NCBI GenBank assembly: GCA_017411125.1
Contig: JAFPNP010000069.1
Coordinates: 1 to 13,777 of the forward strand
Direction: 5' to 3'
DNA length: 13,777 bases
Source: Kiritimatiellia bacterium
Lineage (GTDB): Bacteria; Verrucomicrobiota; Kiritimatiellia; RFP12; UBA1067
Position numbers and translations under genes: made by a program. This document shows, piece by piece, positions 8,937 to 13,777 of this stretch (its first letter is position 1; each line of letters starts with the position of its first letter). A model generated the notes under the pieces. That model ran no database searches. It worked only from the letters and a program-made list of their open reading frames with translations, and was not told where the DNA came from.

Positions 8937-11743
8937 AATTCGTATATCCTTGGATGCTTGTTCTCGTGGCGTCGGTGCCGGTGGCCGGGGCGCTGTGGGC
9001 GTTTCTCCGCGCCCGCGCCGACAGGCGGATCGCGGCGTTCGTCGCGCCCGCGCTGCAGTCCAGGCTGCTGCCGCGCAGCCCGCGTTTGTTCGGTCTTCAG
9101 GCCACGCTGCTTCTTTCCGGGCTCGCGCTCGTGCTGTTCGCGGCTTCGCGCCCGCAATGGGGACAGTCCGCGCAGCAAATGCAGGCGCGTTCGCGCAACG
9201 TCGTGGTGGCGCTCGACGTGTCGCGCTCGATGCTCGCGGCGGACGTGCGCCCGAACCGCCTCGAGCGGGCGAAGGCGGACGTCGCCGACCTCATCGATTC
9301 ACTCGAGGGCGACCGCTGCGCGCTCGTCGCGTTCAGGCGCACGGGCGAACTGCTGTGTCCGCTCACCTCCGACCATGCTTTCCTCCGCAGCGCCCTCGAA
9401 GGCGTGACCACCGAATCCGCACCTCGCGGCGAAACGGATCTTGGCGGCGCGATACGCACCTCCCTCGCCGCGCTCGACCCGGCGAAGGACGAACACAACG
9501 CGGTGATTCTCATTTCCGACGGAGGCGACCTGCGCGGCGGCGCGCTCGACGCGGCGCGCGACGCGAAAAAGCGCCGGGTGCCGGTCTTCACCGTCGGCCT
9601 CGGCGACGACAAGGTGGACAGCACCCTCCCGGACGCATCCGGAAGCGGCTCGCAGACATATCAGGGCAAGACCGTGCGCACCCGCCTTGAAAACAAGACG
9701 CTCGAGATGATCGCCTCCGCGAGCGGCGGGCGCTACGTTCCGCTCGCCACGGCGGGCACGGCCGAGACGACCCTCGGCGCCATCTACCGCCGCTTCCTTC
9801 GGCAGGTCGCGGAAGAAGACCTCGCGGAAGAAGAAGAACTTCGCGCGACGGAACGCTTCGGACTGTTCCTCGTGCCCGGCATCCTGCTCGTGCTGCTTGC
9901 CGGCGCTCTGTCCCGCGGACGGTTCGCCGGAAGCAGAACCCGCGCAGCCGGCGCCGCGCTCGCCTTGTTGGCCGCGTGTTGCGGCATCCGCGCCGCAGAG
10001 ACGAATGCCGTGCAGCTCACCGACGGCGAGATATGGAACAAGGGCGTCGAGTACTACCGCGCGGGCGATGCCACGAACGCGCTCGCCACGCTCAAGACGC
10101 TCATGCTCAGCAGGACGCACGGTGCGCGGGCGGCCGAGATCGTCGGCGCGATCCGACACGCAGACCGCGTCGCCGAACTTGCGAAAGCGAAGGACGCGCA
10201 GAGCGTCCACGCCGACGGCGCCGCGCTGGAGCCGCTGCGCAGAGCGTCAGCGGCGGCCGACGAGAGCGCGTGGGCGATGCAGCGCGCACTCCGCGCCGCG
10301 CCGGACGATCCAAGGGCGAACCGCAACTTCTCGCGGGCGGTGTCCGGCCTGAAGGAACTGCGGGAAAATCTTCACGTCGAAGAAGTGCTTGCGAAGGCGA
10401 AAGGACGCGATCCCCGCGCCCAGATGGCTGAGGCCGCGCGGGAGGCGCTCGCGCTGCTGCGCGAGCAGTCCGGCGTGCTGACGAACGAAGCGGGCGTGGC
10501 GATCTCCAAAAGCGAGGCGCTCGCGAAACGCGCCGAACGTCTGGCCGACGCGTTGATTCCTCTCAAGCGGCAGGTGCTGGAGACTGTCACGAACGAACAG
10601 CAGGCCGCAGAGATCGTCGGCGACGTGGAGGCCGCAAGAGACGCCACGCTGCTCGCGGCGGACAGGCTGGCGGACCTTTCGGCGGACGCGGCGGAGAGCC
10701 TGTCGAAGTCGGAGTCGGCGTTCCACCGGTACTGGAAAGGAATGCTCGATGCGCCGGACGCGCTCGCGGAGGGCATTCAGGCGCAGTCGAACGCCGTCAC
10801 GCGCGCGGAGACGGCGAACGGACGCGACTGGCAGCAGGAGGCGCTGGAGTTTTCCGCGATCTTCGGCGCGAAGTTCCCGGAATGGACGCAGCGGCTGTGC
10901 GCCCAGGACGTCCCCGCGTCGAGCAACGAACCTCCCTACACGGTGCGCGTGGCGCAGGAAATCGGAAACGCCATGCAGGAAATCGCGAAGAAGCAGGAAG
11001 CTCTCGCGAAGGAAGCCAAAACCGAAGACCAGACGCTGGTTCTCGCCGGACTGAACCGCGTGCGCGACAGATGCGGACTCATTGCGGCCGATCCGCGCCG
11101 ACTTGCGGCGGCGGATCTGCTGATGCAGACGAACGCCTACATCGACGCCAAGCGCACGGACGGCTTCGACTGGCAGAAGGATGCGTACGACCACACTCGC
11201 GCATTCCGCGCACGCTTTCCGTCGTGGGCGGCGCAGTATGAGCAGCAGGCGCAGTCCAACACGAACATGCCTCCGTTCACCAAGGAGCAGCAGGCCGAAG
11301 TCGCGGCGCTTGCCGCAGCCGTTGAAAAACTTCAGGCAGCATGTGTAAAAGAGCCTGTGCCGCCAGACCAGCTCGACGCCGTGCATAAAATCGAACGCAT
11401 CCGCGAACTGCTCCCGCCGGAGCAGAAGCAGGGAAGCCAGCAACAGCAGCAGCAAAACCAAAACCAAAACCAAGACAAGCAGCAGCAGCAGGATCAGCAG
11501 CAGCAGCAGAAACAGGACCAGGACGAGAACAAGGACGAGCCGCCGCCGGAGCAGCAGCCGGAGGAACAGGAACAGAAGGAGCAAGAGGCGAAGGAGCAGC
11601 CCGCCAAAGAAGAGGATTCGCCTGACGAAAAGGCTGCCGAGGCTCTCATACGCAGGGCGCTTGAGCGCAGCAACGAGCACGAGGCGGAGAAAAAAGCCCG
11701 CATGCGCAAGGTGCCGCTTTCGCCCAACGAACGCGACTGGTAG
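8933..11743 (+). CDS. batB: BatB-BatC fusion: VWA membrane protein with TPR and long helical Q-rich tail
   Basis: 936 residues, far above the 320-350 usual for BatB. Residues 1-328 are BatB: TM1 about 5-24; TM2 about 55-72; a VWA domain with complete metal site DVSRS (Asp95, Ser97, Ser99), Thr168 and Asp196 in ISDGGD; and TM3 about 309-326. Residues 329-352 are a basic stretch plus a new export-type hydrophobic segment, RTRAAGAALALLAACCG, resembling the signal peptide or lipobox of a separate BatC protein. After it comes a TPR-like unit (GEIWNKGVEYYRAGDATNAL, 365-384) and a second helical stretch containing RAAPDDPRANRN. A long helical region covers about 470-830 with a duplicated module (629-715 and 743-828). 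A Q/N/E/K-rich run follows (836-893), and a final helix ends NERDW, like the terminal DW of BatC-type proteins. Positive-inside reasoning places both the VWA and the TPR parts in the periplasm. GGAGG lies 5 nt before ATG 8933, which overlaps the batA stop. The fusion and topology are inferred from sequence. Confidence 0.85.
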   Translation: MKFVYPWMLVLVASVPVAGALWAFLRARADRRIAAFVAPALQSRLLPRSPRLFGLQATLLLSGLALVLFAASRPQWGQSAQQMQARSRNVVVALDVSRSMLAADVRPNRLERAKADVADLIDSLEGDRCALVAFRRTGELLCPLTSDHAFLRSALEGVTTESAPRGETDLGGAIRTSLAALDPAKDEHNAVILISDGGDLRGGALDAARDAKKRRVPVFTVGLGDDKVDSTLPDASGSGSQTYQGKTVRTRLENKTLEMIASASGGRYVPLATAGTAETTLGAIYRRFLRQVAEEDLAEEEELRATERFGLFLVPGILLVLLAGALSRGRFAGSRTRAAGAALALLAACCGIRAAETNAVQLTDGEIWNKGVEYYRAGDATNALATLKTLMLSRTHGARAAEIVGAIRHADRVAELAKAKDAQSVHADGAALEPLRRASAAADESAWAMQRALRAAPDDPRANRNFSRAVSGLKELRENLHVEEVLAKAKGRDPRAQMAEAAREALALLREQSGVLTNEAGVAISKSEALAKRAERLADALIPLKRQVLETVTNEQQAAEIVGDVEAARDATLLAADRLADLSADAAESLSKSESAFHRYWKGMLDAPDALAEGIQAQSNAVTRAETANGRDWQQEALEFSAIFGAKFPEWTQRLCAQDVPASSNEPPYTVRVAQEIGNAMQEIAKKQEALAKEAKTEDQTLVLAGLNRVRDRCGLIAADPRRLAAADLLMQTNAYIDAKRTDGFDWQKDAYDHTRAFRARFPSWAAQYEQQAQSNTNMPPFTKEQQAEVAALAAAVEKLQAACVKEPVPPDQLDAVHKIERIRELLPPEQKQGSQQQQQQNQNQNQDKQQQQDQQQQQKQDQDENKDEPPPEQQPEEQEQKEQEAKEQPAKEEDSPDEKAAEALIRRALERSNEHEAEKKARMRKVPLSPNERDW
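10817..11407 (+). repeat. Duplicated module inside the BatB-BatC fusion gene
   Basis: At the protein level, residues 629-715 and 743-825 align with an offset of 113-114 residues. NGRDWQQEALEF matches DGFDWQKDAYDH, AKFPEWTQR matches ARFPSWAAQ, SNEPPYT matches TNMPPFT, and LNRVRDRC matches VHKIERIREL. Identity is clear in the DWQ, FP-W and PP-aromatic anchors and weak elsewhere, so this is an old duplication. The DNA copies are too diverged to recombine. Confidence 0.65.
11438..11611 (+). repeat. Low-complexity CAG/CAAAAC tract encoding Q/N/E/K-rich segment
   Basis: Runs of CAG and CAA, a CAAAAC hexamer repeat (about 11451-11474) and GAG/AAG-rich sequence encode residues 836-893: polyglutamine with NQ dipeptides, then PPEQQPEEQEQKEQE. 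It is translated in frame. Q-rich stretches at this place are typical of BatC-type proteins and probably form a flexible periplasmic linker. The repeats could slip in replication. Confidence 0.85.
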
Positions 11744-11746
11744 CCT

Positions 11747-12820
11747 TTACGACGCCCAGTCGGATTCGTACTGCGCCTGTTTCGCCGTGTTCCCCGCAGG
11801 GTCGATGACGCCGACGAACGAGACTGCCGTTCCGCTGTTTCCGAGGCCGGAGTTCTGCTTGAACAGGAGAATGTAGTTGCGGTAGCGCGTCTTGTCGAGC
11901 GTCGGGCAGCGCGGCGCGTTCTCGAAGAACCTGGTCGTCGCCTCGCAGTCGCGGCCGAGGCCGAAGGCGTACAGCTTGCAGCAGATGCCCTTCGAGTAGT
12001 ACGTGGCCGGGTTGTTCGCGTCGAGGCCGTCCACGTTGTACGTCGAGGCGTAGTCGAGCCCCAGATCGCGGTATATCGTCTCGCACGCCGCGGGATTCAG
12101 CACCGCCACGGCGGATCCATTGGTGAGAACCACCGGATAGCATGCGGAAAGGTCGGGGCGCATTCCCGGCCCGCCGCCCGTCGAGTGAAGCCCCATCTGC
12201 GTGCAGTAGACGCTCGAACTCCAGTTGAGCACGCTCGTTGCCTGTCCGTTTGAGTAGTTGTGGCGCGAGACTATGCTCACGCCCGCCTCGCTGAGCGCGG
12301 ACACGTCGGCTTCGGTCAGGTAGTACATGCAGAGCTTCGCAGGGGTCGTCTTTCCGCGCGAAGTCGTCGCCTTGGCAAGCGGCTCCAGCCCGACGTTGGC
12401 ATCGTGGGCGTCCGAGATGGCGGCGATTGCGCCCGTCCCGACGCCTGCCGCGTTGCTGACGGCGGTCGTCGTCTTGATTCCGCAGTATATTCCGGGAATG
12501 ACGCCGCCGCTGGCGTCGTACCACGAATCGCGGACGGCGAACGTGCCTTCGGCTCCGCGCGGGTCGCCGCCGCCAACGGCGGAGTCCACGAGGGATTCCG
12601 CGTACGCGAACATTCCTTTCTGCGAGTCGCCCTCGAGCCGGGCGATCTCGGTGTTGATTGTCCGCGTGATGTTCTTGATGTTCGCCACGTTCGTGCGCCT
12701 CGCCGCCGTCTTGCGCAGATCGGAGAACTTGCCGACGGCTATCGTGGACACGATCGCTATTACGGCCACGACGAGTATCAGTTCGATCAGCGTGAAGCCG
12801 CGGTTCGGGTGTGATTTCAT
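11747..12820 (-). CDS. Large type II pseudopilin-like protein with prepilin cleavage signal
   Basis: 357 residues from the chosen start. The N-terminus MKSHPNRG-FTLIELI is a class III prepilin signal: an 8-residue basic leader, Gly8 before the cut, Phe9 as the mature N-terminus and Glu13 as the conserved Glu+5. It is followed by the hydrophobic helix to about residue 30 and an amphipathic continuation. The rest is a large extracytoplasmic domain with no family I recognise. It has nine cysteines, including a CC pair, which suggests disulfides. Its AFGLG (285-289), RYRNYILLF (312-320) and FVGVIDPAGNT (335-345) segments match the neighbouring gene, so the two are paralogues. ATG 12820 is preferred over the in-frame GTG 12835 because GAGGA lies 8 nt before the ATG and the leader then has normal length. 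It is well above the size of GspG-like pseudopilins. A prepilin peptidase is not in the window. Confidence 0.85.
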   Translation of the reverse strand: MKSHPNRGFTLIELILVVAVIAIVSTIAVGKFSDLRKTAARRTNVANIKNITRTINTEIARLEGDSQKGMFAYAESLVDSAVGGGDPRGAEGTFAVRDSWYDASGGVIPGIYCGIKTTTAVSNAAGVGTGAIAAISDAHDANVGLEPLAKATTSRGKTTPAKLCMYYLTEADVSALSEAGVSIVSRHNYSNGQATSVLNWSSSVYCTQMGLHSTGGGPGMRPDLSACYPVVLTNGSAVAVLNPAACETIYRDLGLDYASTYNVDGLDANNPATYYSKGICCKLYAFGLGRDCEATTRFFENAPRCPTLDKTRYRNYILLFKQNSGLGNSGTAVSFVGVIDPAGNTAKQAQYESDWAS

Positions 12821-12828
12821 CGGAATCG

Positions 12829-12833
12829 TCCTC
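12829..12833 (-). promoter_or_regulatory. Shine-Dalgarno site of the downstream pseudopilin gene
   Basis: GAGGA on the minus strand overlaps the TGA stop of the upstream pseudopilin gene and sits 8 nt before ATG 12820. It decides the start in favour of that ATG over the GTG at 12835 and implies translational coupling between the two genes. Confidence 0.6.
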
Positions 12834-13777
12834 ACATGTTGTCGATGACGTGGCGGGCCGCGCGAACGGTGTTGCCCTCGCAGTCCAGCACGCCCGCGAA
12901 CTCCGGCAGCACGTGCGAGACCGAACCGGCGCCGATCGTCTTGAGCCGGAAAAGAAGGATGTAGCGCGAGTAGTAGCGCTTCTGGACGAACGTCGCGTAC
13001 GGAACGCCTTCCAGACCCGCGTCCGCCTTGCCGACGATCGACGCCGCGTCGCCCAGCCCGAACGCCAGCAGCGGCCCGCCCTTCGCCGCGACTTCGGCGC
13101 GGACTTCGCTTTCGTTGTAGGATTCGCCCCAGTTCTTCGTGTTCATCAGCTCTTGCCCGCAGGCCTGGTAGACGGTGCGCCCTAGGTCGGTCATCGGATT
13201 TACCGCCGCGAAGCGCATGGCGTTCGTGACGAGCGTCGCCACGCAGAAGGAGGCGTTGGGGTCGAGCCCGTCTGACGCATTCGGCACCGTGCCGTCGCCG
13301 TATGCGCGGTCCTTGCTGTAGTGCAGGCTCGGAAACGCGGTCGGCGCGGCGTCCGCATACGCCGTGGCGGCCATCACGTGCAGCAGCCCGAGGCGCGTGT
13401 TCAACGCCTCGGCCTGCGCGCGGTTCAGCGTGTAGAGGCAGAGAATGTTCCGCAGTTCGGGCGCGAGACCGCCGTTGCGCTCGTTGCGGGCGGTTTCGTC
13501 GTCGCTCGGTCCCATGTAGAACCCGTTGCGGGATTCCGCCGCGGATACCGCCGTGAAATCGAAATCTCCCTCCGTTCCGCCGGTCTGCGGCGCACCGCCG
13601 TCGCCCGCGTACAGGAGCGAATCGAGCCTGTTGAGCCGCCCTCCGTTCACGAGATACGCTTCCACCGCCCGTTCGACGGCCTTCTGGTTTGCGAGCGAGA
13701 CCTTGCGCGCGGCGCCTTCGCGCACGCCGCCGAGCTTGCTCACGGCCAGTGTCGAGACGATGGCGATCAGCGCGACA
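12832..13777 (-). CDS. Large type II pseudopilin-like protein, 5' end cut by window
   Basis: The frame is open to the right edge, so the start lies outside the window. The GTG at 13743 is internal. About 314 residues are visible. The first ones, VALIAIVSTLAVSKLGG, are the middle and end of a prepilin-type hydrophobic helix and align with AVIAIVSTIAVGKF of the downstream gene. The prepilin cleavage site is therefore just beyond the edge. The large exported domain shares with its neighbour the segments ILCLYTLNRAQAEAL (against LCMYYLTEADVSAL), LLAFGLG, RYYSRYILLF and FAGVLDCEGNT. This supports a tandem duplication and a common fold. Four cysteines are visible, against nine in the neighbour. It ends in a TGA, 11 nt before the preferred downstream ATG, so the two are cotranscribed. 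The function is unknown. A minor pseudopilin or a surface-exposed substrate of a type II-like secretion system is plausible. Confidence 0.8.
   Translation of the reverse strand, partial: VALIAIVSTLAVSKLGGVREGAARKVSLANQKAVERAVEAYLVNGGRLNRLDSLLYAGDGGAPQTGGTEGDFDFTAVSAAESRNGFYMGPSDDETARNERNGGLAPELRNILCLYTLNRAQAEALNTRLGLLHVMAATAYADAAPTAFPSLHYSKDRAYGDGTVPNASDGLDPNASFCVATLVTNAMRFAAVNPMTDLGRTVYQACGQELMNTKNWGESYNESEVRAEVAAKGGPLLAFGLGDAASIVGKADAGLEGVPYATFVQKRYYSRYILLFRLKTIGAGSVSHVLPEFAGVLDCEGNTVRAARHVIDNM

Noticed and set aside
11438..11611. CAG-rich tract as a mobile or CRISPR-like repeat
   Set aside because: It is an in-frame coding low-complexity segment with no spacer structure, typical of BatC-type Q-rich tails.
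10247..11680. Long minus-strand open frame (477 codons) opposite batBC
   Set aside because: It is very Leu/Arg-rich because it is the antisense of CAG and GC-rich codons. It has no family motif and lies opposite a well-supported gene.
11646..12524. Second minus-strand frame of 292 codons over the pseudopilin gene
   Set aside because: It is out of frame with the prepilin signal and its paralogue match, and its Arg-rich composition is typical of a high-GC shadow.

Overview
The window is about 13.8 kb of GC-rich bacterial chromosome with tightly packed genes. It contains no rRNA, tRNA, insertion sequence, phage gene or CRISPR array that I can see. Several traits suggest a member of the Planctomycetes-Verrucomicrobia-Lentisphaerae-Kiritimatiellae assemblage, perhaps a host-associated Kiritimatiellae- or Lentisphaerae-like organism: SecD and SecF fused in one protein, a Bat-type von Willebrand factor A (VWA) operon, and large atypical pseudopilin genes. 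This placement is an inference from gene content; nothing in the window is diagnostic.

Left part (1-3191, + strand): the 3' two thirds of an agmatinase gene (speB) ends at a hairpin terminator. After 188 bases comes a strong promoter and guaA (GMP synthetase), followed after 1 nt by a short epmA/genX gene for the EF-P lysine-modifying enzyme. The guaA promoter lies so close to the ATG that the transcript is predicted to be leaderless.

Middle (3192-5882, + strand): secDF, a fused protein-export motor subunit, has its own promoter and Shine-Dalgarno site and ends at a clean rho-independent terminator with a GCAA tetraloop.

Right-middle (5883-11743, + strand): a third promoter drives a four-gene Bat operon: a cytosolic DUF58 VWA protein, a short BatD-like membrane protein, BatA, and a 936-residue fusion of BatB with a BatC-like tetratricopeptide/Q-rich protein. 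All three junctions are ATGA overlaps, which suggests translational coupling into one envelope complex. The MoxR AAA+ ATPase that usually heads such operons is not next to it. The fused BatB-BatC protein has a second internal export-type hydrophobic segment and a duplicated module of about 114 residues.

Right end (11747-13777, - strand): two paralogous large pseudopilin genes in tandem, the upstream one cut by the window edge. They converge on the Bat operon with only 3 bases between stop codons. They are probably exported and processed by a type II secretion or type IV pilus-like system encoded elsewhere.

There is no gene-free stretch above 300 bases. The two longest gaps are 600-787 (terminator, then promoter) and 5829-6073 (terminator, then promoter). 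I see nothing else certain in them apart from a weak 22-codon ORF in the first. The most interesting material is the unusual Bat operon and the pseudopilin pair. I did not find convincing evidence of a wholly new system.
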